This document shows positions 8,837 to 16,975 of a stretch of DNA of 64,000 nucleotides, one piece after another. A program made the position numbers and the translations under genes. Under the pieces are notes generated by a model. That model did not search any database, was not told the origin of the DNA, and saw only the letters and a list, made by a program, of their open reading frames with translations. The stretch's first letter is position 1. Every line of letters begins with the position of its first letter. The DNA is from HGM12587 sp045128635 (GTDB lineage Bacteria > Bacillota > Clostridia > Lachnospirales > Lachnospiraceae): positions 1 through 64,000 of the forward strand of contig JBGVRS010000149.1 of NCBI GenBank assembly GCA_045128635.1. The letters are read 5' to 3'.

Positions 8837-9538
8837 ATGTTAGAAGAATTAAAAAAACAGGTATATGAAGCCAATATGCTGCTTCCAAAATATGATCTGG
8901 TTACATTTACATGGGGAAATGTAAGTGCAATTGACCGTGAATCAGGTTTATTTGTAATCAAACCAAGCGGAGTAGAATACGATGCTTTAAAACCGGAAGA
9001 CATGGTGGTTGTAGATTTACAGGGAAATAAAGTAGAAGGTGAATACAATCCATCTTCAGATACAGCAACTCATGTTGTATTATACAATCGTTTTAAAGAT
9101 ATTAAAGGTGTTGTACATACACATTCTTCCTGGGCTACAAGCTGGGCACAGGCAGGACGTGATATTCCATGTTACGGAACAACTCATGCAGACTACATTT
9201 ACGGAGCAGTTCCATGTGTGCGTAACCTGACAAAAGAAGAAATCGAAGAAGCATACGAATACAATACAGGCGTATTAATTGCAGATCATTTCGAAGAAAA
9301 TAAAATTGATTATGTAGCAACTCCTGCAGTTCTTTGCAAGAACCATGGTGTATTTACATGGGGGAAAAATGCACATGATGCTGTACATAATGCAGTAGTA
9401 GTTGAAGAATGTGCAAAAATGGCAGCTCGCTGTGAATGGTTAAATCCAAACAACCAGCCAGCACCACAGGAACTTCAGGATAAACACTATTTCCGTAAAC
9501 ATGGTGCAAACGCTTATTACGGACAGATTAAAAAATAA
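8837..9538 (+). CDS. L-ribulose-5-phosphate 4-epimerase (AraD/UlaF/SgbE family)
   Basis: A 233-residue class II aldolase-type epimerase that converts L-ribulose-5-P to D-xylulose-5-P, which enters the pentose phosphate or phosphoketolase route. Zinc ligands are His94 and His96 in VVHTHSS and His170 in CKNHGVF; Asp75 in SSDTATH matches the conserved catalytic Asp. Length is normal for AraD, UlaF and SgbE, which cannot be told apart by sequence alone; the UlaE-like and LyxK-like neighbours favour the UlaF/SgbE role. RBS AAAGGAG lies 8 bp upstream. Confidence 0.92.
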   Translation: MLEELKKQVYEANMLLPKYDLVTFTWGNVSAIDRESGLFVIKPSGVEYDALKPEDMVVVDLQGNKVEGEYNPSSDTATHVVLYNRFKDIKGVVHTHSSWATSWAQAGRDIPCYGTTHADYIYGAVPCVRNLTKEEIEEAYEYNTGVLIADHFEENKIDYVATPAVLCKNHGVFTWGKNAHDAVHNAVVVEECAKMAARCEWLNPNNQPAPQELQDKHYFRKHGANAYYGQIKK

Positions 9539-9557
9539 GTACTAGGGGGACTTAAAA

Positions 9558-10205
9558 ATGTTAAGACATGCATTTGCATTTGAAGTAAAAGAAGGAAGAA
9601 CAGCGGAATTTCGCGGAAATCTCGGTAAAATCTGGCCAGAACTGACCGCATTTTTAGATGCCAAGAAGATGGTAAACTTCAGTATGTGGAACGTTGAAAA
9701 AATGGTGTTTGGTTACTATGAATCAGATGACGATTTCGCATTTACAGATGCCGATAAAGAAAAAGTGAAAGCATGGGAAGCAGCATACGGCGATGCATAC
9801 ACATGGATTTCTACACCATTTGAAGAAATGAGACTCATGTACCATGATTTTGGTATCGTAAGACAGAGTAAAGAACTCATCAGACACCGCGTATTTATTA
9901 CAAAGTTAGTACCGGGTTCTGAAGAAGAATACAAAGCTCGCCATGATGTACTTGTAGAAGCAAGAGGAGATAAAGTGACGATGGGTCCAGACAGCAACTT
10001 CTCCATTTGGAACGCAGGCGGCTATATATTTGGTTATAACGAAATTGATACAACCATGGAACGTGACAGAACAGAAGAAGACAAACAGGGAGATATTGCA
10101 TGGGAAACAAGAATGCTTGAAATTATGAGCTGGTTAACAGATGACGTTGACTGGATTACAGGCATGTGCCATGAAAATATCCGCAGAATCTGCTGGCATA
10201 ACTAA
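9558..10205 (+). CDS. rhaM: Tandem-domain L-rhamnose mutarotase-like protein
   Basis: A 215-residue protein built of two RhaM (DUF718) domains, about 1-102 and 107-215; standard RhaM is about 104 residues and dimeric. RhaM speeds alpha/beta anomer exchange before isomerisation. Domain 1 keeps IWPEL but has Phe18 and Leu22 where Escherichia coli RhaM has catalytic Tyr18 and His22. Domain 2 keeps the pair as Tyr125 and His129 in EEYKARHD. The protein therefore looks like a fused pseudo-dimer with one inactive half. It is the last gene of the sugar operon (19 bp gap, AGGGGG ribosome site) and ends at a terminator. Confidence 0.82.
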   Translation: MLRHAFAFEVKEGRTAEFRGNLGKIWPELTAFLDAKKMVNFSMWNVEKMVFGYYESDDDFAFTDADKEKVKAWEAAYGDAYTWISTPFEEMRLMYHDFGIVRQSKELIRHRVFITKLVPGSEEEYKARHDVLVEARGDKVTMGPDSNFSIWNAGGYIFGYNEIDTTMERDRTEEDKQGDIAWETRMLEIMSWLTDDVDWITGMCHENIRRICWHN

Positions 10206-10225
10206 AATAAAATTGAAAATTTTGG

Positions 10226-10258
10226 AAAGCTCCGGAGCGATATGCTTCGGAGCTTTTC
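10226..10258 (+). terminator. Intrinsic terminator ending the sugar operon
   Basis: AAAGCTCCGGAGC, loop GATAT and GCTTCGGAGCTTT form a 13 bp stem with one mismatch (10226-10256), running into TTTTCTA. It lies 20 bp after the mutarotase stop. Confidence 0.88.
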
Positions 10259-10305
10259 TAATTTATATGGAAAAAGTAGTTGATTATAAAAGTTGTAATG
10301 TCACA

Positions 10306-10313
10306 CATACTAA
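10306..10313 (+). promoter_or_regulatory. Possible sporulation-sigma -10 element (CATACTAA)
   Basis: CATACTAA lies 30 bp upstream of the coat-like gene at 10344 and resembles the CATACAMT -10 box of sigma-E promoters. A matching -35 box is not clear (TATAAAAG around 10286). Placement before a CotF-like gene pair makes a mother-cell sporulation promoter plausible, but unproven. Confidence 0.3.
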
Positions 10314-10343
10314 CTATGTAAAAAGACAATCAGGAGGTATGAA

Positions 10344-10529
10344 ATGGCAAAGATATCTGAAAAAGAACTTGGAACAATCAATGATTTGATTTCTGAAGAA
10401 GGTTTGCTGGTAAAAAAATTCCAGATGCTTGCAGAACAGACACAGGATACTGAAATTAAACAGAAATATGAACGTATTTCTAATCAGCATCAGGGCCATT
10501 TAAATGCATTATATGCACATTTGCAGTAG
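10344..10529 (+). CDS. Small helical protein, partner of CotF-like coat protein
   Basis: A 61-residue, charged, helical protein (MAKISEKELGTINDLISEEG...) with no signal peptide or membrane segment. It resembles the first half of ferritin-like/CotF helical bundles (long helices with QMLAEQTQD). The ATG follows AGGAGG (10331-10336). It is 10 bp from the CotF-like gene and shares its transcript, so a role in the spore coat is inferred from that pairing. The function of this protein alone is not known to me. Confidence 0.75.
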   Translation: MAKISEKELGTINDLISEEGLLVKKFQMLAEQTQDTEIKQKYERISNQHQGHLNALYAHLQ

Positions 10530-10539
10530 GAGGTAGGAT

Positions 10540-10803
10540 ATGCAGCAGGTATATACAGATAAGGAAATTTTAAATGACGGACTCCTTGCACAGAAAGCAT
10601 GTACAGGGAAGTTTAACATGGCAGCGACAGAGTGTGCACACGAAAATGTCAGAAACACCATGTTAAATATTTTGGAACAGGAACACAGTATCCAGTACGA
10701 AGTTTTTGATATGATGCACAAGCGAGGTTTCTATGAAACTCCGGCAGCTCAGGACCAAAAAGTTGCTGAAGCAAAGATGAAGCATGAGCAGTGTGTAAAG
10801 TAA
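10540..10803 (+). CDS. Spore coat protein, CotF family
   Basis: An 87-residue protein matching the coat F domain: TDKEILNDGLLAQKACTGKFN, then HENVRNTMLNILEQEHSIQYEVFDMM and the end GFYETPAA. Family members form a four-helix bundle in the spore coat, often beside a second small helical protein as here. RBS GGAGG at 10528-10532 overlaps the upstream stop region. It is shorter than Bacillus CotF, which is normal for Clostridia homologues. A strong bidirectional terminator follows. Confidence 0.85.
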   Translation: MQQVYTDKEILNDGLLAQKACTGKFNMAATECAHENVRNTMLNILEQEHSIQYEVFDMMHKRGFYETPAAQDQKVAEAKMKHEQCVK

Positions 10804-10817
10804 TGCAATGATGATTA

Positions 10818-10846
10818 AAAGAGCTCCTGAATTTCAGGAGCTCTTT
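10818..10846. terminator. Bidirectional terminator between convergent genes
   Basis: AAAGAGCTCCTGA, loop ATT and TCAGGAGCTCTTT form a perfect 13 bp stem. The A and T runs on both sides allow it to serve both the coat pair and the ferredoxin gene on the other strand. Confidence 0.9.
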
Positions 10847-10854
10847 GGTTTTGG

Positions 10855-11979
10855 TTATTTAATTTCAATTAACTCATATTCCTGGGAACCAAGTCCAAGT
10901 TTTTCTGCATGTTCTACACATACTTTCCAGTCAGTGTTTGGATGTGAGAAGTGGAAGTGGTCACGGCATTCATGCTGGTGTCCATGGTGATCAGGGTCGG
11001 TTAAAACACTTCCCTGGATAATTGGCATTGCATTAACAGCATCTGCACAGGCAACATCAAGTGCAACCGGGTCAAAAGATGCAAACATACCAACATCAGG
11101 TACGATTGGAAGGTCGTTTTCAGCATGGCAGTCACAGTTTGGAGATACATCCATAACAAGGCTGATGTGGAAACATGGACGTCCGTCAACAACTGCTTTT
11201 GAATATTCTGCAATTTTCTTGTTTAAGATATCGCAGGATTCGTCATCTGCAGCTTTGACTGCATCTTTTGGACAGACACCGATACAGCGTCCACAGCCAA
11301 CGCATTTATTCTGATCGATAGAAGCTTTTTTATCAATGATAGAAGGTGCATCATGTGCGCAGATTTTTACGCAAGCGCCACAACCGATACAATATTTCTG
11401 TTTGATATATGGTTTTCCGGCAGAATGCATTTCCATTTTACCTGCACGGGAACCGCATCCCATACCGATATTCTTTAAAGTACCACCAAAACCTGTCATT
11501 TCATGTCCTTTAAAGTGAGTGAGAGAGATGAAAATGTCGGCATCCATGACAGCACGACCAATCTTTGCTTCTTTTACATGTTCGCCGCCTTCTACAGGAA
11601 CATAAGATTCATCAGTACCTTTCAGACCATCCCCGATTAAAATATGACATCCTGTTGCAAATGGGTTGAAGCCGTTTTCGTAAGCACTCTGGATATGATC
11701 CAAAGCATTTTTTCTTCCGCCGACATATAATGTGTTACAATCTGTTAAATATGGCTTTCCACCGAGGCTCTTGATAACATCAACTACTGTTTTTGCATAA
11801 TTTGGACGAAGGTAAGCTAAGTTTCCCGGTTCGCCAAAGTGAATTTTAATTGCAGCATATTTTCCGTCAAAGTCAATTTCTCCGATACCGGCTTTTCTGA
11901 TTAAACGTTCCAGTTTCTGCTGAAGGTTGTCGTTATTTTTTGTACGAAGATTCGTAAAATATACTTTAGATTTTTCCAT
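10855..11979 (-). CDS. DUF362 protein with two 4Fe-4S ferredoxin motifs
   Basis: A 374-residue protein with a DUF362 domain interrupted by a two-cluster ferredoxin insert: CIGCGACVKICAHDAP and CVGCGRCIGVCPKDAV (about residues 189-240). Such proteins are cytoplasmic iron-sulfur proteins of unknown reaction, common in anaerobes. I chose the ATG at 11979 because GGAGGAAC sits just upstream on the minus strand; an in-frame start at 12015 would add 12 residues without a ribosome site. It is transcribed alone, between terminators at 10818 and 12090. Confidence 0.88.
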   Translation of the reverse strand: MEKSKVYFTNLRTKNNDNLQQKLERLIRKAGIGEIDFDGKYAAIKIHFGEPGNLAYLRPNYAKTVVDVIKSLGGKPYLTDCNTLYVGGRKNALDHIQSAYENGFNPFATGCHILIGDGLKGTDESYVPVEGGEHVKEAKIGRAVMDADIFISLTHFKGHEMTGFGGTLKNIGMGCGSRAGKMEMHSAGKPYIKQKYCIGCGACVKICAHDAPSIIDKKASIDQNKCVGCGRCIGVCPKDAVKAADDESCDILNKKIAEYSKAVVDGRPCFHISLVMDVSPNCDCHAENDLPIVPDVGMFASFDPVALDVACADAVNAMPIIQGSVLTDPDHHGHQHECRDHFHFSHPNTDWKVCVEHAEKLGLGSQEYELIEIK

Positions 11980-12089
11980 GAAAAGTTCCTCCGAAATAAA
12001 AAATTGTCTGCACATTTACCAGTACATGACTATTAAATTTATTATAAAATTTTCCGATAGAAAAGTCTATACTAAGATATTTTATATAC

Positions 12090-12117
12090 AAAAAAGGCAG
12101 CCGGTTTCCCGACTGCC
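12090..12117 (-). terminator. Terminator of the KdgK-like gene
   Basis: On the minus strand, GGCAGTCGG, loop GAAA and CCGGCTGCC form a 9 bp stem with one mismatch, followed by a T run (plus-strand A run 12090-12095). Confidence 0.87.
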
Positions 12118-12148
12118 TGCAAAAATTTAAGTTGTTTGAGAGAGAAGA

Positions 12149-13246
12149 TTATCTCTGTACACGAGCGCCTGCGCCACCCATGATAGCTTCAACTTCTTTC
12201 TTTCTAGCTGTTGTTGTATCACCAGCTGTTGTCATAGCTAATGCACCATGAGCTGCACCGTAGTTAACAGCAACTTCTGCATCGCCTGTTGTCATTAATC
12301 CGTAGATTAAACCAGAAGCGAAAGAGTCACCACCACCTACACGGTCAAGAATTTCAAGACCTTTGTAGTCTTTAGCTTTGTAGATTTCTCCACCTGCCCA
12401 GCAAAGTGCAGACCAATCGTTGATTGTAGCTGTCTTAACTTCACGAAGAGTTGTAGCAACTGCTTTGAAGTTAGGATATGTCTGAACAGCTGTGTTGATC
12501 ATTTTCTTGTAGCCTTCGATGTTGAGTTCTTTAAGGTTTTCGTCGTTTCCTTCGATTTCGAAGCCAAGGCAAGCTGTGAAGTCTTCTTCGTTACCGATCA
12601 TAACGTCAACGTACTGAGCGATTTCTTTGTTAACAGCCTGAGCTTTTTCAAGACCACCGATTGCAGACCACATAGATGGACGGTAGTTTAAGTCGTAAGA
12701 TACGATTGTGCCGTATTTTTTAGCTGCTTTACATGCTGCGATAGCTGTTTCGCAAGCTTCTTCAGATAAAGCTGCGTAAATACCGCCTGTATGTAACCAA
12801 CGAACTCCTAATTCACCAAAGATGTAATCGAAATCGAAATCTTCTGGTTTCATTTTAGAAATAGCTGTGTTAGCACGGTCAGAGCAACCTACTGCACCAC
12901 GGATACCGTATCCTCTTTCTGTAAAGTTGATGCCGTTACGGCAAACACGTCCGATACCATCTGTTTTACACCATTTGATGAGGGATGTATCAACACCACC
13001 CTGAAGAATGAAATCTTCCATTAACATACCAACTTCGTTGTCAGCGAATGCTGTGATAACTGCAGTTTTTAAACCGAAGCATCTGCGAAGACCACGTACT
13101 ACGTTGTATTCTCCGCCGCCTTCCCATGCGGTAAACTGTCTTGCTGTACGGATACGTCCTTCGCCTGGATCGAGACGAAGCATTACTTCACCGAGAGATA
13201 CAGCGTCAAATTTGCATTCACTAGCTGGTCTTAATTTTAAATCCAT
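12149..13246 (-). CDS. kdgK: PfkB-family sugar kinase, 2-keto-3-deoxygluconate kinase-like
   Basis: A 365-residue ribokinase-family enzyme. It has the N-terminal GEVMLRLDPG and GGEYNVVRGL substrate-binding blocks and the C-terminal catalytic GGGDSFASGL with the general-base Asp. The closest family I recognise is KdgK, which makes 2-keto-3-deoxy-6-phosphogluconate; other PfkB substrates remain possible. The ATG at 13246 follows AGGAGAAAC; a longer in-frame start at 13315 is within the structured leader. No KDPG aldolase or uronate gene is adjacent, so it is an orphan here. Codon bias suggests high expression. Confidence 0.8.
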   Translation of the reverse strand: MDLKLRPASECKFDAVSLGEVMLRLDPGEGRIRTARQFTAWEGGGEYNVVRGLRRCFGLKTAVITAFADNEVGMLMEDFILQGGVDTSLIKWCKTDGIGRVCRNGINFTERGYGIRGAVGCSDRANTAISKMKPEDFDFDYIFGELGVRWLHTGGIYAALSEEACETAIAACKAAKKYGTIVSYDLNYRPSMWSAIGGLEKAQAVNKEIAQYVDVMIGNEEDFTACLGFEIEGNDENLKELNIEGYKKMINTAVQTYPNFKAVATTLREVKTATINDWSALCWAGGEIYKAKDYKGLEILDRVGGGDSFASGLIYGLMTTGDAEVAVNYGAAHGALAMTTAGDTTTARKKEVEAIMGGAGARVQR

Positions 13247-13286
13247 TGTTTTGTTTCTCCTTTTTACATTAAAATTTTTGCTATAC

Positions 13287-13319
13287 GAACTTTCCCTTAT
13301 GCGACCGACTCGCAAGTTC
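13287..13319 (-). promoter_or_regulatory. Structured 5' leader of the KdgK-like gene
   Basis: The leader between promoter and start can fold: GAACT (13287-13291) pairs with AGTTC (13315-13319), enclosing a TGCGA/TCGCA stem. No run of T follows. It may be a stability element or regulatory leader; no riboswitch class was recognised. Confidence 0.35.
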
Positions 13320-13326
13320 TGTATAT

Positions 13327-13355
13327 ATTATAAATTATGGTAAAGAAAAATCCAA
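13327..13355 (-). promoter_or_regulatory. Sigma-A promoter of the KdgK-like gene
   Basis: On the minus strand TTGGAT (13350-13355), a 17 bp spacer and TATAAT (13327-13332). This places the start of transcription near 13320, giving a leader of about 75 nt. Confidence 0.6.
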
Positions 13356-13403
13356 GTGAAACATTTGTTGTTCACATTGCAAAAGTTGCGGATATTCCGT
13401 GAA

Positions 13404-14159
13404 TTAAATATCTAATGTACATTCTACAGGACAATGGTCTGAGCCTAAAATATCTGTGTGAATATGGGCTCCTTTTAAAGTATCTTTTAAGCATTCAGAT
13501 ACCAGGAAGTAGTCAATACGCCACCCTGCATTTTTAGCTCTTGCCTGGAAACGATAGGACCACCAGGAATAAATTCCTTCCACATCCGGGTAAAAGTGAC
13601 GGAAAGTGTCAATAAAACCGCTGTCTAACAAAATAGAAAATTTTTCACGTTCTTCATCGGTAAATCCGGCATTTTTGCGATTTGTTTTTGGGTTTTTCAG
13701 GTCTATTTCTTTGTGAGCTACGTTCATATCACCGCAAACGATGACAGGTTTTGTTTCTTCCCGTTTTTTTAGATAAGCACGAAATGCGTCTTCCCATTCC
13801 ATTCGGTATGGAAGTCTGGCAAGCTCATTCTGGGAATTTGGTGTGTAGACGGTAATCATATAGAATTTGTCATATTCTAAGGTAATCACACGCCCTTCTT
13901 TATCATGTTCCGGGATTCCGATTCCGTAGGATACGCTAAGCGGTTCTTTCTTTGTAAATATTGCTGTTCCCGAATAACCTTTCTTTTCTGCGTAGTTCCA
14001 ATACTGATAATATCCAGGCAGATCTAAATCAATCTGTCCTTCCTGCAATTTCGATTCCTGAATACAAAATATATCTGCATCGATTTCCTGAAAGAAATCC
14101 ATAAAATTTTTTCCAACACAGGCACGTAAGCCGTTAACATTCCATGAGATTAGTTTCAT
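13404..14159 (-). CDS. xth: Exodeoxyribonuclease III
   Basis: A 251-residue EEP-fold nuclease that repairs abasic sites and removes 3' blocks. It has the family blocks ISWNVNGLRA, CIQESKLQ (metal-binding Glu), ITVYTPNSQNE, CGDMNVAHKEIDL (catalytic Asp/Asn), WSYRFQARAKNAGWRIDY and the terminal GSDHCPV catalytic His. Length is normal. The ATG follows AAGGAGAACC on the minus strand. It is divergent from the acetyltransferase gene at 14261, and no terminator was seen at its end. Confidence 0.96.
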   Translation of the reverse strand: MKLISWNVNGLRACVGKNFMDFFQEIDADIFCIQESKLQEGQIDLDLPGYYQYWNYAEKKGYSGTAIFTKKEPLSVSYGIGIPEHDKEGRVITLEYDKFYMITVYTPNSQNELARLPYRMEWEDAFRAYLKKREETKPVIVCGDMNVAHKEIDLKNPKTNRKNAGFTDEEREKFSILLDSGFIDTFRHFYPDVEGIYSWWSYRFQARAKNAGWRIDYFLVSECLKDTLKGAHIHTDILGSDHCPVECTLDI

Positions 14160-14260
14160 GAGGTTCTCCTTTTTCTTTTCAATTGTATTTGATTGTGCTA
14201 ATATAAGTGAGATTATAACATATTAGAAATTGAAAACCTAGCAGGAAATAAGAGGTACTT

Positions 14261-15016
14261 ATGAGAATTGACTGTGAATATATGGAAAAGACACTGCGCC
14301 AGTTTGCTTTGGATTATAATGTAGATGATGGTGAGTGGATTACAGATAAAATACATTTAAGCCCGATAAAGGTGCTGGATGGAGCAAGACTTCATATCAA
14401 GCATGACACGTTTTTTAAAGCTGCAATTATCATGGGCAAAGCTTATGTGATGGCGGATGAAGTAATGCATCCATGGATTCGGGAAGTTTTGGCAAAGGAG
14501 AAACCGGAGTGGTGGTGTGATTTTAAAAATTTGCGAAAACTGGAAGCAGAATTAAATAAATATGACAGAGAAATTTTTGATACCCATATTTATTTTTTAC
14601 CTTCGGAAGAACCAACCATGGAAAGACCACGAGTTAAAATCAAATGGTTTGAAAAAGAAGAACTGGAGCAGTTTAGAGAGGATACACGTTTCAATACCTA
14701 TTCTTTGAGTTTTTCACCTGTTCAGCCGGATGTCCTTGCGGTTGCTGCCTATGACGGCGAGGAACCCATTGCTATGGCAGGATGCAGTGAAGATGGAAAA
14801 TATTTATGGCAGATAGGTGTAGATGCGGTGCCTGGATATGAAGGCAGAGGTCTTGCAGTTAACTTAGTAACATTGCTTAAGCAGGAAATCATTGCAAGAG
14901 GGAAAGTGCCATATTATGGGACTGCGGAATCTCATGCGATTTCAAGAAATGTTGCTATTGGAAGTGGATTTTTACCTGCGTGGTGTGAGATTCAGATAAG
15001 AAACTGTCAAGGTTAA
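14261..15016 (+). CDS. GNAT-family N-acetyltransferase
   Basis: A 251-residue protein with a GNAT acetyl-CoA domain in its C-terminal half. The CoA-binding stretch is LWQIGVDAVPGYEGRGLAV (about residues 187-205), followed by the usual basic helix and an AESHAISRNVAIGSGF motif typical of the last GNAT strands. The N-terminal half is not recognised. The substrate is unknown. AAGAGG lies 8-10 bp before the ATG. It is transcribed alone, divergently from xth, 90 bp ahead of rimO. Confidence 0.82.
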   Translation: MRIDCEYMEKTLRQFALDYNVDDGEWITDKIHLSPIKVLDGARLHIKHDTFFKAAIIMGKAYVMADEVMHPWIREVLAKEKPEWWCDFKNLRKLEAELNKYDREIFDTHIYFLPSEEPTMERPRVKIKWFEKEELEQFREDTRFNTYSLSFSPVQPDVLAVAAYDGEEPIAMAGCSEDGKYLWQIGVDAVPGYEGRGLAVNLVTLLKQEIIARGKVPYYGTAESHAISRNVAIGSGFLPAWCEIQIRNCQG

Positions 15017-15105
15017 TTTTTGACATTGCATTTCTGATACTACATGATGTATAATCATAAGAATATTTGTAACTATATATAGATTTGATTTTAAGAGGAG
15101 ATTAC

Positions 15106-16449
15106 ATGAAACTTTTATTTATCTCACTCGGATGCGACAAGAACCTGGTTGACTCAGAAGTCATGCTGGGAGAACTTAGCAAAAGAGGATATTCATTTAC
15201 AGAAGATGAAACAGAAGCTGAAGTGATCGTGATCAATACCTGTTGTTTTATCAACGATGCGAAAGAAGAAAGCATTAATACCATTTTAGAAATGGCAGAA
15301 TATAAAAATACCGGCAGCTGCAAGGCGTTAATCGTAACCGGCTGTCTGGCACAGAGATATCGACAGGAGATTATCGATGAGATTCCGGAAGTAGATGCGG
15401 TACTTGGTACAACATCCTTTGATCATATCTGTGAAGCAGTTGAAAATGCGCTTGGCGGACAGCATCTGACAAAATTCGACGATTTACAGAAGCTTGTGAA
15501 ATCTGAAAACCATCGAATTCTGACAACTGGCGGACATTATGCACATTTGAAAATTGCAGAAGGATGCGATAAACATTGTACTTATTGTATTATTCCAAAG
15601 ATTCGTGGAACCTATCGAAGCGTTCCAATGGAAGAACTTTTGGAAGAAGCAAAATATTTAGTAAGCCAGGGTGTAAAGGAATTGATTCTTGTAGCCCAGG
15701 AAACAACACTTTACGGTGTGGATTTATATGGAGAAAAATCATTACATAAGCTGCTTAGAGAGCTTTGTAAGATTCATGGACTTTACTGGATTCGTATTCA
15801 GTATTGTTATCCGGAAGAAATCTATGATGAACTGATTCAGACAATTGCAGAGGAACCAAAGATCTGTCATTATCTGGATCTTCCGATTCAGCATTGCAAT
15901 GATGCCATTTTAAAACGTATGGGCAGAAGAACCAACAAGCAGCAGCTGATTGATAAGATTGAACAGCTGCGTGAAGCAATTCCTGATATTGCACTTCGTA
16001 CAACACTCATTGCAGGCTTTCCGGGAGAAACAGCAGAAGCACATGAAGAAATGATGCAGTTTGTCAATGATATGGAGTTTGATCGCCTTGGATGCTTTGT
16101 ATATTCCGCAGAAGAAGATACACCGGCTGCAGTATTTGCAGATCAGGTGCCGCAGGAATTAAAAGAAGTATGGCGTGATGACATCATGGAGCTTCAGTCA
16201 GAAGTTTGTGCAGATTTGGCAGAAGATATGATTGGAAGCGAACGTTATGTAATGGTAGAAGGCAAAGTTGCGGATGAACCGGCATACATTGGACGTACCT
16301 ACAAGGATGCTCCGGGCGTGGATGGATATATTTTCATTCAGACAGGAGAAGCATTGATGTCCGGTGATTTTGTAAAGGTGAAAGTAACCGGTGCCATTGA
16401 TTATGATTTGATAGGAGAATTAGCAGATGCAGATGAATTTACCGAATAA
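15106..16449 (+). CDS. rimO: Ribosomal protein S12 methylthiotransferase
   Basis: A 447-residue radical SAM enzyme that adds a methylthio group to an aspartate of ribosomal protein S12. The N-terminal UPF0004 domain supplies Cys10 (SLGCDKNLVDSE), Cys46 and Cys80. The radical SAM cluster is Cys154, Cys158 and Cys161 (CDKHCTYC), and a TRAM domain ends the protein. RBS AGAGGAG at 15094-15100 fixes the ATG at 15106; a start at 15085 lacks a site. It opens an operon with pgsA and cinA and overlaps pgsA by 23 bp. Confidence 0.95.
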   Translation: MKLLFISLGCDKNLVDSEVMLGELSKRGYSFTEDETEAEVIVINTCCFINDAKEESINTILEMAEYKNTGSCKALIVTGCLAQRYRQEIIDEIPEVDAVLGTTSFDHICEAVENALGGQHLTKFDDLQKLVKSENHRILTTGGHYAHLKIAEGCDKHCTYCIIPKIRGTYRSVPMEELLEEAKYLVSQGVKELILVAQETTLYGVDLYGEKSLHKLLRELCKIHGLYWIRIQYCYPEEIYDELIQTIAEEPKICHYLDLPIQHCNDAILKRMGRRTNKQQLIDKIEQLREAIPDIALRTTLIAGFPGETAEAHEEMMQFVNDMEFDRLGCFVYSAEEDTPAAVFADQVPQELKEVWRDDIMELQSEVCADLAEDMIGSERYVMVEGKVADEPAYIGRTYKDAPGVDGYIFIQTGEALMSGDFVKVKVTGAIDYDLIGELADADEFTE

Positions 16450-16975
16450 ACTGACAATTTTACGTGTTTTAATGATTCCATTTTTTGTAGTGTTCATGTT
16501 ATGGGATATTACAGGTGCAGCAGATAAATGGATTGCAGCATTGATTTTTATCGTTGCAAGTTTAACTGATATGCTGGATGGAAAGATTGCAAGAAAATAT
16601 AACTTAGTAACGAACTTTGGAAAATTTATGGACCCATTGGCTGACAAACTGTTAGTTGGAGCAGCAATGATCTGTCTTGTGGAAATGGGCAAACTTCCGG
16701 CATGGATCGTAATTATCATTATCAGCCGTGAATTTATTATCAGCGGTTTCCGTTTGATCGCTTCTGATAATGGTGTGGTTATTGCAGCAAGCTATTGGGG
16801 AAAATTTAAAACAGTATTCCAGATGGCAATGATCATTGTATTAATCTTTGACTTTGGCGGATTTTTTGGAATTATTGAAACAGCATTAATCTGGATTTCT
16901 TTAATTTTGACAGTTGTTTCTTTAGTTGATTATATTAAAAAGAACATTGGTGTATTAAAGGACGGTAACATGTAA
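16427..16975 (+). CDS. pgsA: CDP-diacylglycerol-glycerol-3-phosphate 3-phosphatidyltransferase
   Basis: A 182-residue membrane enzyme that makes phosphatidylglycerol phosphate. The CDP-alcohol phosphotransferase signature DMLDGKIARKYN...GKFMDPLADK is complete, within a protein of four to five transmembrane helices. AGGAG at 16413-16417 lies 9 bp before the ATG at 16427; ATG 16433 is a less well-spaced alternative. The start overlaps rimO and the stop overlaps cinA (TAATG), so all three are coupled. Confidence 0.95.
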   Translation: MQMNLPNKLTILRVLMIPFFVVFMLWDITGAADKWIAALIFIVASLTDMLDGKIARKYNLVTNFGKFMDPLADKLLVGAAMICLVEMGKLPAWIVIIIISREFIISGFRLIASDNGVVIAASYWGKFKTVFQMAMIIVLIFDFGGFFGIIETALIWISLILTVVSLVDYIKKNIGVLKDGNM

